A DNA stretch of 64,000 bases from NCBI GenBank assembly GCA_032173965.1, contig JAVUNC010000006.1:21867870-21931869 (forward strand). The letters are read 5' to 3'. Position numbers and translations under genes: made by a program. The notes under the pieces are model-generated. The model was not told where the DNA came from. It saw only the letters and a list, made by a program, of their open reading frames with translations, and did not search any database. Of the stretch, positions 23,801 to 35,460 are shown piece after piece. This stretch comes from Sitta carolinensis. Taxonomy: Eukaryota > Chordata > Aves > Passeriformes > Sittidae. Position 1 is the stretch's first letter. Each line of letters begins with the position of its first letter.

Positions 23801-25030
23801 CAAGATGCTGTCTTGGTCAAGGGCCAACTCCCAATTTCACAGTTTGGATTTAGCAGCAATATTTTTGGGAGCCGTGGTGGTTGCAGGGGTTTAGGTCAGT
23901 CTGTTGCTGAGTAAGAGCCACACCACTCTTTTTGGTTTGTGCTGGATTTGAAGTGGTAAAGCCACGTTTGCTTGGCTCTGACTCTGTCCATGTTCATCTG
24001 TGCTGAAATTTAAGATCTGTGTCTGGTGTGGACGGGTGTTCCTGCTTGACACAAAACAGAATTTCAATCAGCTCTGCTCTCAGATCACATGGGGGGAAAA
24101 TTCCTGTGGCAGGAAGCCACATCCTCACCCAGACTCCTGCCATCATTGTTGGGGCCCACCTGATGGTCCTGATGGATTTCCTTACAGGGAGGCTTCTGCC
24201 ATCCCCTCTGCAGGGACCCCATTCCACAGGAGGAAGGGGAATATCCCCAGTTAGGAGGTGCTCGGGCTGATGAGGAAAGCACAGCTCAGGCTTCATAAAC
24301 GCCAAGTTATTGTCCAGTTTATGTATTCATCACTGCCATCTTTTGAACCCAGACTTGTGAACCTTTATCCACTTTTCCTTGGCTATAAAAAGGGTGTGTG
24401 ATTCTCAGAGGCCAAGGGAGGGAGGTGATGTGTTTTGGTGACCAGAGAAGGGTCTCAAGCCTTTCCCACCTGGCAGGCATCCCCTCCCAGCCAAAGTGGA
24501 CAACTGTCCATGCAACAGCACAGCTATTTTGGATCCCATTTCACTCTTCTTTTGCTGTAGGCAGCCAAAATGCCTATTCTGGCCTGAGGATGCCATCAGA
24601 ATGCTGGGCAGGGATGCATGGAAGGACTGATTCTTAAGTTCTAGGCTTAGTAGAGTCAAATTTTCATATGTGTCCCATGGATGGGAAGATATGAGGTTGT
24701 CTGTGTCCTGCTAATTGCTGCAAACCTGGTATTTTTGGCAATTTTGTGAAAAAGGATTTTTATGTCTGTGTTAGGTGGGTGTTACTCATTGGGAGAGTGA
24801 GGCTCTGTGGTATCTGGGTAGAAAGGGAGTCACAGGTATAAAAGCCAGAGGGACAACTGCTTCTGTTTCATGTGTCCTGCTGTTTAATGCAGTCCAGAGG
24901 ATTAATGCGTGTTTGGATTGCAGAATCTCACTTGGAAAAATGTCCAGTCTGGAGACTGAGATCTCCAGCAGTGGGGACACCACTGCAGCACTTGGCCATT
25001 TGTTCTGGTCATTAATTACGTCCCAGTCTG
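20809..25030. other. Non-coding stretch, nothing recognised
   Basis: No gene or named transposon is recognisable. It contains a T/G-rich low-complexity block (listed separately) and TG-rich runs near 23326-23350 and 23646-23670. Confidence 0.4.
21651..21742. repeat. T-rich (TTTTG) low-complexity block
   Basis: About 90 bp consists almost wholly of T runs broken by single G or GG. The frame reading through it (21692-21919 +, F/V-rich) is an artefact. Confidence 0.9.
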
Positions 25031-25127
25031 AGCAACCTGGCTTAGTGGAAGGTGCCCCTGCCCATAGCAGGGGGTTGGAATGAGATGGTCTTGAAGGTCC
25101 CTTCCATCCCAAACCATTGTGTGATGC
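25031..25127 (+). mobile_element. CR1 LINE fragment (extreme 3' end)
   Basis: It reads agcaacctggcttagtggaa, then ggtgcccctgcccatagcag, then gatggtcttgaaggtccctt, and ends aaaccattgtgtgatgc, the sense CR1 terminus. Confidence 0.92.
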
Positions 25128-25519
25128 ATTAATTTATTCTTTGTTTCAATGGACCTTTCCCACCTCAGATCTTAAGCCTGGTGCCTTTGAGGGCCTTGAG
25201 ATCTTCAGGAGGAAATTTAGAGAGGCTAAAGCATCTCAGTGAGTCTAAATGCAGTTTTTTAGGTACTGGATCCCATTATCCATCTTCCAGCCAGGGCCCT
25301 GATGGTCCTGCTTCGTGTCATCTCCAACACCACCTAGCTAAGGAGCTTCTAATGATGAATGAAGTAAAATCCATTTATTCCAAATTTATTTAGGAGTTTT
25401 AGATGGTCTGTGGAAGTACTTCAGCTGTGATAATAAACTGTTTCAGAGCCTTCTCCTTCCTCTGCTGGCTTTAAGGCACGATGCTGGCGTTGGTGGCCCC
25501 ACAGTCCACAGTGTGGGCC

Positions 25520-25572
25520 TGTCACAACTTCAAAATTGATCTTTCAGCTGAAAACAGCTACAAAATGTGACA
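25520..25572. repeat. Short inverted repeat with central palindrome
   Basis: TGTCACA at 25520-25526 and TGTGACA at 25566-25572 form a 7-bp inverted repeat. Between them lies the perfect 12-bp palindrome TTTCAGCTGAAA (25542-25553), which contains an E-box. It could be a degraded MITE end pair or chance. The same 12-mer recurs at 62103-62114. Confidence 0.4.
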
Positions 25573-25597
25573 AACCTTGACACCTCCAGAAGAGGGG

Positions 25598-25893
25598 TGT
25601 TACTGTGATGTAGATAGAAACACACAGTAACACACACAGCAGGTGTTTAGGTAGAGAAAAAGAAAAGAACTCTCTAATTTATTGTTGACCTCGTATATAT
25701 AAGTTTCTGGACAGTGATCAGAGATTGGACAGAGAAGTTCCCACCTCTCCATCTCCACTGGTCACTTGAGAAGTCCACCAGGTGATATCTTTTCACCAAG
25801 GAATGCAAACATGATCCTTGTTTATCTTACAATTCATGAGAACTGACTGCACTATACTAAAACAAATCAGAAGGCTGATTTTCAAAGACAACA
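25598..25893 (-). mobile_element. Solo LTR B, ERVK-like (6-bp TSD)
   Basis: This is the inverted relative of LTR A at 18920-19216. On the minus strand it begins TGTTGTC and ends AGTAACA, about 296 bp, flanked by a perfect 6-bp duplication GAGGGG at 25592-25597 and 25894-25899. The TATA-like TTATATATA lies at about 25694-25702 and the AATAAA at 25678-25683 (both read on minus). Its U3 matches LTR A at roughly 95% by eye. Its R-U5 (25598 to about 25660) has a different, ACA/CTGTG-rich sequence. It is a separate insertion, since the two duplications differ. Confidence 0.9.
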
Positions 25894-28237
25894 GAGGGGT
25901 AGCTGGGTGGTCAAGGGTCTGGTCAAACACGTTATCCCAGTGTGCTGAGGGGTGGCTGCCTCCAGCTGGAGAGCAGTGACCCAGCACAGCCCTTTACAGT
26001 GTTTGACGGTTTATTGGAGTGCCTCATCTTCTTCAGATTATTAATTCTTCCCTCATAGCCCACTGTTAGGTAGAAATTACTTTCTTTTTTACAGATGGGG
26101 AATTCCCACCAGGGAAGTTGCAGGCTGTATGCACACTGTCTAATTTAGGCACTAACTTAAGCCCCTGGTGTAGTTATTGGGTAGAAGCAGAGACTTTCAG
26201 AGAACCTGAGAGAGGGAGTGCTTCACCCCCAGCTGCCCAGCAGCACCATGTGCTCCTGTCTTCTGTATCCAATGAAAAGGACAAATCTTCCCCAGAAGTT
26301 GCTGATTTTTCTGAGACCACACCAGACAGGACTGGCACAGCCTAGACTGAAATATGTGCCATTTATTTTGAGCCTAAGAACCATGGATCAGTTTTCCTTT
26401 GGATTTTTTTTCTACTAGTTTCAGGAGTGTCTTCTGTGACTGGAATAAGTATTTTTTCAGCAGGGACATGTTCAAGTCACAGGATGGGACTGCTGTTAAT
26501 AGAGAATATCAATAAAATGCAACACAGCCAATGACAGTCAACAGTGAATTGTCAAGAACAGACAATTTCAAAACAGTGAGACAATTGTTTAAGGAAAATG
26601 TTGCAATTTGGATATAATATTGCTAGATAATGTCACCAGAAACAACTTATCTGTAAGCACTATCAATAAACCACCACTGTAATTAACACTTGGAGTGATA
26701 ATTTTGGAGGGGAATCCCAACCTTTCCAATTCTGTGAAGATTGTCCTACTCGGAGGTCTTGTTCTACCTAATGAAGAGGGAGTGGTTACAGGTCACACCA
26801 GTCTGGGAAGGCTGCACCAAAGCAGGGGATCAGAACTGAAAAAGTCCTGGTGCATTTGGAGGCGGGAGCCGGGAAGGGAGAGGGGACAGGAGCGGTCAGA
26901 CATCTCCAAGACTGTTGTGAGGGGCTGGTCTGTCCTCTACGTCCAAGGGTGTAGGGCAAGAAGGAAAGGGCGTGGGCTGAAGCCCTGATGTTCAGTTTAG
27001 AGGTTAAGAAACAATTCCCATGAGGAGAGACAGAGCCGAGTGCCCGGAGGGGCAGTGAAGGCTTTTAACTGCTTGTTAGAGAAACATCAGCCTGAAAAAT
27101 ACAGATGACCCTGCCCTGGGGCAGACAAATGCATGGGTGGCTTCTTGATGTCCTTTCCAGCCTTGTTTTTCTGTAGTTTCATGCTATATTGCAAGATTAC
27201 GTGGGTTTGGGATGTGCCTGCACAGAAACCTCCTCCATCCATCCCTTACATTCGCCAGTATTACTGAGGGAAAATAAACAGAACTCTTCGAATTCAGCCT
27301 GTTGTGCTTGAATGCTGCAAAATTTCATGGCTGAGATGTCAGGAGTTGCCTGTCAGTTCTTGGGAGCAGGGGATGGAGGGTGTTGCATGGCCTCTGCCTG
27401 TGCCTGGGCAGAGTAGTTGGAGTTTGCAGTGCTTTATTTTCTTTCTAGTCCACTTCTTGGCTAACCATAAAACTCCTGACCCAGTCAGGTGAAGCCTGGC
27501 TCTATTTTAAACAAGAAATTGTGGCACAAAGACAAAGACATTTTTGGGTTCAAGTATTCAATTGTAAGCTTTGATGGAAAGGAATATTCTGATACAAATC
27601 CATTTCAATAGCAGTCCTGGGCACAAAAAAACCCCATCAATACTAAAGGGAAAACAGTAGCAATTCCCTTTCCCTTTCATGCAAGCCTTGATCCTGCACC
27701 TGGGGATGCTGCTGTGGGGAACCAACCCAAGGTGAGAGGTGTGCATCACAGTAGCTCTGGCTAGAAGAAGACCACCACAGCGTGGATACCTCTAGGACAT
27801 TTTTATTAGCACGAAAATAACCCTACAGGGGTTTTGGTGGGAGGGAAGTGTGAGAAACCTCTGTCTTACCCCAGGTTTGAAGTGCCCAGAGGCCTCCCAG
27901 ACCACACATCAAGTACAAGGTGCAACCAGCAGTTCTGTGCTGTGCATGTTGTTCATGTTCCAGCCTTTCAAACTTTCAAAGTGTGGCCATGGTGGCACAT
28001 GGCTGGGAAGGAGAATCAGTCTCTGGGAGTTTTGGGGCACATTTAGAAGAAGTCAGGTCTTTGGTGGCCATCTTCTCCTTATACCCAACTATTCACTGTG
28101 CCCACACAACAGCATTCCTGTGGAGCCAGTGGGGCCAGGACAGTGACAATCCCCCTTTGCTGGGCAATGGTGAGGCTGTACCTTGAACCCTGTGATTGAT
28201 TTTTGGCCCCATAATGACATTGGAGAGTGTACAGAGA
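25894..28237. other. Non-coding stretch with possible old SINE
   Basis: No gene is supported. The open frame at 26695-26988 (+) shows no recognised family. A likely old MIR-type remnant is listed at 26030-26125. Confidence 0.4.
26030..26125 (+). mobile_element. Possible MIR-type SINE remnant
   Basis: The order 'attattaattcttccctcat', 'gttaggtagaaattac', 'ttttttacagatggggaa', 'gggaagttgcaggc' parallels the MIR tail (atctcatttaatcctcac, gtgaggtaggtactatt, tttacagatggggaaa, gaagttaagtaac). It is diverged, as expected of an ancient copy. Confidence 0.45.
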
Positions 28238-28650
28238 TGGGAAGAGAGCTGGGGAAGGGTCTGGAGCCCCAGGGGAGGTTGAGGGAGCTGGGGAAGGGGC
28301 TCAGCTGGAGAAAAGAGACTCAGGGGGCCCTTCTGGCTCTGCACAACTCCCTGACAGGGGGGACAGTGAGGGGAGATCAGGTTTTGCTCATTGGGGACAG
28401 GGACAGGACAAGGGGAAACCATCTCAGGTTGTGCCAGGGGAGGTTTAGATTGGGCATTAGGGGAGATTTCTTCAGGGAAAGGGTTGTCAGGCATTGGAAC
28501 AGGGTGTTCAGTCACCATTCCTGGAGGGATTTAAAGGCTGTGTGGATGTGACACCTGGGGACAGGGACTAATGATGTACTTGTCAGTGCTGGGTTAATGG
28601 TGGGGCTCAATGATCTCAGAGGGCTTCTCCAGCCTCAGTGATTCTGTGAA
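28238..28650 (+). mobile_element. CR1 LINE fragment (3' end)
   Basis: About 410 bp of sense CR1 3' UTR: 'gagagctggggaagggtctg', 'gcccttctggctctgcac', 'acaaggggaaaccatctcag', 'ggtttagattgggcattagg', 'ttcctggagggatttaaagg', and the terminal 'cctcagtgattctgtgaa'. The 122-aa open frame here is 3' UTR, not protein. Confidence 0.95.
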
Positions 28651-29279
28651 CTGTTTGCAGGCCAGTGGTGTGACCTGGGTTAGGGAGCCAATCTGGGAAT
28701 AAATGTTGCAGGAACATTCAGGATTTTGAATCTGGATCCTTAAAAAATGAAAGGGGTGGCACAGAAGGAAAGTCACAGGACTTGCTAAATTTGTATTGCC
28801 AGACAAATGTGACCCCGTGTTTAAGGTTTGTGGATTGACTGGCTTGACTGGTGAGTGTAGAGCCTGCCTGTGCAGGGGAATCTGCCACCACACACCACTC
28901 TCTGTGTGTCATGGTAGAAAATGCCCCTGGAAATGGACATTTCCTTCCCTCTGACCACCTGGAGGATTTGTAGCCACAAACACTGGCCAGCATTGGGAGC
29001 AGCTTCAAAGTGCCTCAGTCATTGAAGTGAATGTGAACGATGCCGTTGATTACAAAAAAAGCAGGATCAGGCCCAAAGCCACCGGCTTTAAAAGCAGTTG
29101 GGATAAAAAAAAAAAAATACAAATACACTTTGGGGAAAGGGTGGTGTCAAGAGGGCATTTTGAGTTAATTTCAGACTTGTTTCTGAGACGGCAGCTGGGT
29201 GAGAACACTCCTTTGTGGAGAAACTGTTCTTAAATTAACCTGCGATCGTAGCAGCAGATGTAAAAGGGAAGCAAATGTA
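28651..29279. other. Non-coding stretch, nothing recognised
   Basis: No gene or named repeat is seen between the CR1 copy and the element-like sequence that starts near 29280. Confidence 0.4.
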
Positions 29280-29705
29280 TTAAACATCACTGTCTTGGAC
29301 ATTAGTTCTGAAACTGCCACTGATCACACTCCACTTCAAAGAGACCCTCTACCAGGGGCTTGGCTGGGAAGATAAAGCCCTGGCTATTTACCTTCTGACC
29401 TTGGTTCAAGACTAAATTGAGAATCTAAATGAAAGTAGTTTGGTGGTCTCAGCTCGGCCCCTGGTAGCCAGTTGTCCGTATCACAAAAGCGCCATCCCCA
29501 GTTTAACACAATCTGGCACGGCCGCTCAGGAGAGACCCTGGGCTAAATTAACACAGAGACTAAATTACATCTCCTGTGCCATCGTGGAGATGGCAGTCTT
29601 TGCAATGGTGCCTTAGAATAGCAGCCTGTGTGGACGCTCTCCAAACTGGCTTCTGGATAAAGAAATCTGCTTTCAGAGCTGCCACTTTCAAGCCCATCGC
29701 TTAAG
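29280..29705. promoter_or_regulatory. Candidate conserved regulatory element
   Basis: Repeat-free, balanced composition with well-spaced motifs: a nuclear-receptor extended half-site TGACCTTGG (29396-29404, reverse complement CCAAGGTCA), GGCTAAATTAAC, ACTAAATTACA and GATAAAG. It sits at the start of an 8-kb block with no young transposons. Function is inferred. Confidence 0.35.
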
Positions 29706-29707
29706 CC

Positions 29708-29736
29708 AAAAAAAAAAAAAAAAAAAAAAAAAAAAA
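29708..29736 (+). repeat. Poly(A) run, about 29 bp
   Basis: An uninterrupted run of 29 A is followed by A/C-rich sequence. No retroposed sequence is recognisable upstream, so a processed-transcript origin is not shown. Confidence 0.95.
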
Positions 29737-29927
29737 CAACCCAAAAAAAAAACCAAACCCGAAAATAAAAGCAAATCGCAACACAGGCTTTTTAGGAACT
29801 CCTACTTAGAAAAAGGATGATGATCTTGGAGAGATTAAAACACAGTTTCTGAGTTTTTATTGAAATAACTGAAAATCGATGGATTATTTTCTGTTATTAA
29901 AGTACTTCATGGGCCACAACCATAAAT

Positions 29928-29979
29928 TGCCTCAATTAAATATATTTTAAAACTGCCTCAATTAAATATACTTTAAAAT
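29928..29979. repeat. Two-copy 26-bp tandem duplication
   Basis: A unit starting TGCCTCAATTAAATATA is repeated head to tail with one or two differences. Each unit carries a CAATTAAAT homeodomain-type core, so the duplication doubles the site. Confidence 0.75.
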
Positions 29980-31280
29980 TCTTATTATTTTTTACTAGAA
30001 AAGCCAGAAGGGATGCTGCCATACAAATGTGCAAGAAGACATTTGCTAAGCATACACATTCATCATTTACTCATATCTATCTAATCAATCAGATAGATTT
30101 AGTGCCTGATACCATAAACTGCTACAGTCATGTTTAAATAGGAGCACTCAAAATATTTACATTAAAAATACCTGTAAATATTGGTAGGACATGATTACCC
30201 AGTGTATGCTAATATAGGATGGATATTGTGATATAGACAGCATGACATAAAATATCTGATTCAGAGCCTGCATGTGCTGTGTGCTGTGAAAAGTGCAGAA
30301 GCTCCAAGCAGAAAAAGCCCCACAAATCAATAATGAGGTCATTAGCACGAAGCCTGAATACAATGCAGGAAAACAATGTCATATCCTCAGTTTTACTCTA
30401 ATTGTGGGATGCCTTCCGAGTGAGCTGAGGGGACAGATGGTGGAGCAGTTCCCATGCTCTGACTCCTGCTCACTTTCTGGCTCTTCCTCACTCTTTATGT
30501 CTGACTTTGCTCACATTGCTCAGGCTGGATCTCAGCAATTTTCAGTAAAAATTAATAATTGTAATTGTTGCTATTAAAGAGTCTGCCTGGGTATTGGAAG
30601 TAGTCTGAAAGCTTCATGATTAGGCTCTTTATGCCTTTCAGCCTCCAAAAGCCTTATAAATGTTTTGTTTTTTATGGTGCCACTGGATAGACAGAGGGAT
30701 CACTGCACACACGATGTGCCTGGGGAAACTGAGGCACGAGGCTGTATTTGTAATTTTGAGTAAATTACTCCACACACAGAGGCTGTGGCTCAGCCTTCTG
30801 CACTAGCAATTAGAAAATCCTTCTTTTGCTCTTCCCTGAAGTACCACGGAAAAATTCTTCAGTGGTACAAGTAGTGAGGCAGTTGCTGTACTTAATCTGA
30901 CAAAGTCAGGATGGGGATGGAATAGGGGATACTGGTAAAGATCTGCAAATGAAGAGATGATACAAATTCACCAGGAGGCAATAGAAAAAATGCAGCTTTT
31001 TTTTTTTTTTTTTTTTAATTTTTACTTCAGACCCAACACACAACATCCGCCTCATCTGCTCAGGTGTCACAAACCCTTACACCTGGAAGCAGTCTTTTGC
31101 ACCAGGGACATTCAGAAGCTTTTAGCCTCTCAAAGGCATAATTACTCTCAGGACTGGGATCCCAGCTTGTGACTGAAGTACTTCTCATGCCACTGGAAGA
31201 AAGGCCTTGCTCCAAATCCCACTGAAGGCGACAGGAGGGCTCTCATGCCAAGGCTTTGGAGCCGCCCCTGCCTTGGTAAA
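29980..31280. other. AT-rich non-coding stretch
   Basis: There is no gene. It contains AT-rich sequence with ATCTATCTAATCAATCAGATAG-like cores near 30078, a possible MIR-like fragment near 30700-30760 (aaactgaggcacgaggc), and a 20-bp poly(T) at 30997-31016. Confidence 0.35.
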
Positions 31281-32000
31281 GAAGCATGATACATTATACA
31301 CCTAATTTTCAAAACTGGGTGGCTTAATTGCATCTCTGGGCCAGGCTGCCTGATGGCAGAGTTGGATGCCCAGGAAGGATTGAAATGCCCAAAAAATGTA
31401 ATTTCTGCACGTGGAGTTAACTTTGTGTGGAGGGGCCGTTTTCATGCGGTTTATTTTGCTAAGAAATGGTTCCAGTGCACCCCTCACTGGTCCCCATATG
31501 CTGTTCTAGACTGGTGTGTCATAAAAATCCCCCCTCGTGCTTGCAGAAACAGTGACCCCACATAAACATATGCTCCCCAGACAGCCCCAGACTTTGCAGC
31601 ATAATAAATGTGTTTGGGGAGAAGCTGTGCCCGGGCTGGTGGGGAGGATGCTCAGCCCCGGGCAGGATTGGGTCTTTTTGTACACATGGTGCTTTCACTG
31701 ACATCAGTGAGGGTTTGGAGCTTGAATCCAAAGACATACATGGGGCTGGCAGGAGGCCGGGGCAGGGGTCTAATCTCCCCTGACTGTGCATGTGAAACCG
31801 CTATTAATCTTAATGGGAGTGCCACACACTCATCAAGGGAAGAATAGATGAAAGGGAGAATCACAATAGATCATTAGATTAAGCAAATAAATATAAATGA
31901 ATATTCGTTTGGCCTTTAAAAATATTTTCCTTGACGGGTACTGCAAATATTGGGAACGTTCCTGCAAATATAAAGCCCCTTTGGATCATCACCTTCCTCC
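31281..32000. promoter_or_regulatory. Candidate conserved regulatory element cluster
   Basis: Repeat-free with clustered cores: CACCTAATTTTC, GGCTTAATTGCATC, CCGCTATTAATCTTAATGG, and TCATTAGATTAAGC near 31870. Open frames across it on both strands have no protein features. Assignment is by motif density only. Confidence 0.3.
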
Positions 32001-33470
32001 TGTGAGTGAGTGAAGAGTAAGAGGGAAATAACACTCGTGCTCCTGTCTCTCTTGGGTGTTGAGGAAGACCCAGCTCAAAAGCACTGAGGGCTTTTAACAC
32101 ACCACAAGGAGAGATTTTAATTTCTTCCAATACCCTATTAAAAAAAAAATAAATTATATTCCTCTTTATGCCTTGCATAATTTTCCTTGCAGAAAATGGA
32201 TGAGAGGATCCTTCCCCCAGTTTGTGTCACTGGGCCTCAGCCCTGCAGAAGGAGCAATGCTGGAGAGGGAGGATGAGCCATGGGGAGGTCTGGATACGTG
32301 GCGGCCGAGAATCTCTCCTCCAAGGGGTTTTCATCCCTGCTCCTTTCCTCAAAACTAGCCAAAAAAAATCCAGGGGAAACCTCTGAGTGACCCGCATCAT
32401 GGGGCAAACTGAGAATTTCCTCTCAGTTATCATCAGTCCTCTGGAATACAAAATGTGAGGGGGCATCCTTGCCTTTGCTTCGGCCCCTCTGAAGCGACGT
32501 TAAGCGCGTAAATCAATACAAGAGGGGTTTTCAGCACCAAAGCGTGGCCTGATCCTGTCTCTGGCTCTCTGGGATGGAGGCAGAAAGGAGCTGACTGCAG
32601 GCCTGGAGGGAATTGGGAATATTGTCCTGCGGGGACGTTGAATCTATTTGCTTCTAAATCCAGCAATGAAGAGCAGGTCTCATTTCCAACGCTGATAACC
32701 AGACAGCAGCACGCAGGTTTTATAAAATTTCCGTGTCTTTAAAACTCAGTGGAAGGGCAGAAGTCCATCCCTAGCCTTTCACAGTGCCCTGATATTAAGA
32801 AGTTAGCAACCATGGGCTGGCTCATAGGGCCATTTTTTAAAAGCAAAAATCAATGAAGAACCCTGCCTAAAATCAACGGGATAATTTGCCACATTAATGT
32901 TGCTTTTGAGCTAACTCACAGCGGTCTGACAGGGCTTATTTCATTTAAAGACAACAACATTTTGGCCCAAGCAATGTTTATAAGTCCTCCCTTTTCTTCT
33001 CATGTTATGGCACAGAACAAATATGGTCTTTACTGGCTCAGAGGAAAGAAAACTCATGCAAAAATTTTAATGAATGGAAGCGCTTTCCTGCGAGCAACGT
33101 TTTCCCCTTTGGATCCTCTGCGATGAAGTGCAACAACTCTCTGCTGTGAATCATTTTCGCCTGGTCTGTCGTCTCTTCCAAATTATTTACTACATGCAAA
33201 GTCAGCCAGAATTCAGAAGAAATTGGGCTCCTTGTGACGTAAGGAGAGATGTGTGGGAACAAAAGGGCATTCCTTTATCCTTGCCTGCAACCCGAGCTCG
33301 GCGGCTTTGAAAGCTTCTCAAGTCTTCCACCAAACTCCTACCCCCTCTTTTCTTTTTTTTTTTTCTTCTTCTATTTTTCCCCCCCCTCTTTTCTTCCTTC
33401 TTCTGCAACGTAATTAATATAATCTCATCAGCGGCCCTTACGCAACTGCTCACCTCAGCCTCTCTCTTGG
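32001..33470. promoter_or_regulatory. Element-like non-coding block
   Basis: No gene was found. About 32690-33470 is repeat-free with cores such as GCCACATTAATGTTGC and AACGTAATTAATATAATC near 33405, followed by a CpG-containing stretch. It is listed as a weak regulatory candidate. Confidence 0.25.
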
Positions 33471-33720
33471 GGTGCCAGGGGAAGTCAGCAGAGCCTTCCC
33501 GAAACACCGCGGCTCCCCTGCCCCAGCCCCAGCCCGGGAGGATGCTTTTAAAGGCGGATCAAGTTGTAAATGGCAGGGATTTCTTCCAACGGCCCTTGTC
33601 GGGCTGGCAGACCCTGGATTTACGCCCGTCCTCACCGTCCTGCGTGGGGCTGGGTCTTGGCGGCTGCCCTGAACAGGGCTTTTGCAGGAGACGGGATTAC
33701 TCACACGAGTAACAGCTTGT
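33471..33720. other. Moderately CpG-rich segment
   Basis: About 250 bp with more GC and CpG than its surroundings, located between an element-like block and a 52-bp poly(T). It is too short and weak to be called a promoter. Confidence 0.3.
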
Positions 33721-33777
33721 GGGGATTTGGCCTCTCCTTCCTGCTCGGAAGGCAGGATTTCTTTTTATTTTTCCCCT

Positions 33778-33778
<1 letters not shown>

Positions 33779-33830
<52 letters not shown>
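33779..33830. repeat. Poly(T) run, 52 bp
   Basis: An uninterrupted run of 52 T, the longest homopolymer in the window. No LINE or processed pseudogene is recognisable at either end. Confidence 0.95.
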
Positions 33831-33834
<4 letters not shown>

Positions 33835-35260
33835 GATAATTAAAGTGCTGCTATGAGCGCCGGCTATCTGGATGTGGCCTCTGGCATTTTCCACATTGCA
33901 TGGGTAAAATAATATGTCCCAGTTAATTTGAGGGGAGGGTTTGTGGCTGGTTTTGAGTGTCCCTAATGAGGCTGAGCAGAGGCGGGGGAAAAGAAAAGAG
34001 AGGTTGTGGAAGGAGAAATTCAGGTTTCCTGTAGTCTCCTTCGGCCAGGATGACGTGGGGAATTCCCTCACCTTTTGGTACAGCATTAAAGGACGTGATA
34101 GGGAGCTGGTGTAATCCTTGTCAATAAATGCAATACTCAGCGAGCAAAATTGCCACAGTGCACGTAGAAATTCAGCCTTCACTCACCATATGGAACAGCT
34201 GGGAAGAGTTTCAAAACTTTTCCTTTTTCCATCCCTTCTCTGTATTACAATTTTTCTCTTTTTCATGCTCACAGAAAACAAAAGAAATAAAACAACCTGA
34301 CAACTTTGTGCGTTGTCTTGTGACTACTGAAAAAAAAAAAAAGCCTGTGAAGTATCACTGCTATGTTTTAGTCTAATGCTACTTCTATCTTTTATCCTTT
34401 TTAATTAGAAGGCAAATTCTCAGACCGCCAGGCCTAATCCCTACACAGTGGAACAAAGCCCAGCAAAGTCTTTGAACACTGCCCAGCCAGGCAGCACAAA
34501 CCCTAGTAACTGTTGGCAGTAGGGCTGGGACTCTGACCCTCATCTTAGCCATTCTCTTCCAGCCCCTGATGCTCCCTGCCCTTCGAAACCTTGTCTGTTG
34601 TTCTTCTGTTTGGACTGAAAAGACAAAAGGGGAAACAATGTGGGAAACCTAGAGGATTGGCTAGGTGGGATGCGGGGAGCTGGTGACGGATAGGAGAAAG
34701 TAAATGGAGTTTCACGGGAATGGACACAGTGGGGAGAATTGGATCACCAGATTATGTCTTTAGGTTCAAGAAATTTCTTCATCCCTCACTAAATCTTTTC
34801 ATGGACAATGCCACTTTTAAACAATTGTTGCATTTCCAATTACTACAGGAGTGTTCAAACAAATGGCAAAACCCTTAATGAAAAGTTTGCTCATATTTTA
34901 AACTTTGGAGATCAAAATCCATAAAACAAATAGCTTTTACATGAGTTTCGCTGAGACACTTATGTCTCCAAATTATTTACACTTGTGATATTTCCAGTTG
35001 AGAGCATAATTTGTGCCTAGTCAAGCAAAACACACAAATACATATAGATACATGAATTTCCAGAGCTAGCGGGAGCACCGCAAAATAAACATTTTGACTG
35101 AGATAGGCTCATGTCAAGCAAGCCAATATTAAAAAGCTCTGCCTGCTTTCTATTATTTTGGCTAACTGCGAATCATTAAGAGAGAAAACAACAGATGTGG
35201 CTACGAGCACTCAAATATCTTCCAAACTGTGACTGTGCACGTCAACATAAAAGCCTGAGT
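33831..35260. promoter_or_regulatory. Element-like non-coding block
   Basis: No gene. About 34950-35260 is the most element-like part, with spaced cores (CCAAATTATTTACACTTG, CATAATTTGTGCC, GCAAAATAAACATTTTG, GCGAATCATTAAG). Conservation was not tested. Confidence 0.28.
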
Positions 35261-35394
35261 TACTGTGGTGTGCAGGGATGCTGCGAGCAGCAATGGGATT
35301 ATTTCAATATATGGGGATCATATGGACCTACCATACCTAGGGAGGGAGAGGGAAAATAAAAATTGGCCACAAAAAATCTCCAACTCCCCCACAA

Positions 35395-35460
35395 ACAAAA
35401 AAAACCCCAAAACCCCCCACAACCCCCCCCAATAAAAAAAACCCCCAAAATATAACAAAA
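35395..35460. repeat. A/C-rich low-complexity tract
   Basis: Alternating runs of A and C (A5-8 with C4-8). Similar tracts recur at about 52305-52375 and in shorter form at several other places in the window. Confidence 0.8.

Noticed and set aside
25520..25572. Functional MITE
   Set aside because: The 7-bp ends are too short and no target duplication was seen; kept only as a low-confidence inverted repeat.
16702..25893. Complete endogenous retrovirus between LTRs
   Set aside because: The LTRs are of different classes or in opposite orientation, each has its own target duplication, and no gag, pol or env sequence is recognisable between them.
28183..28551. 122-aa plus-strand frame
   Set aside because: CR1 3' UTR read through.
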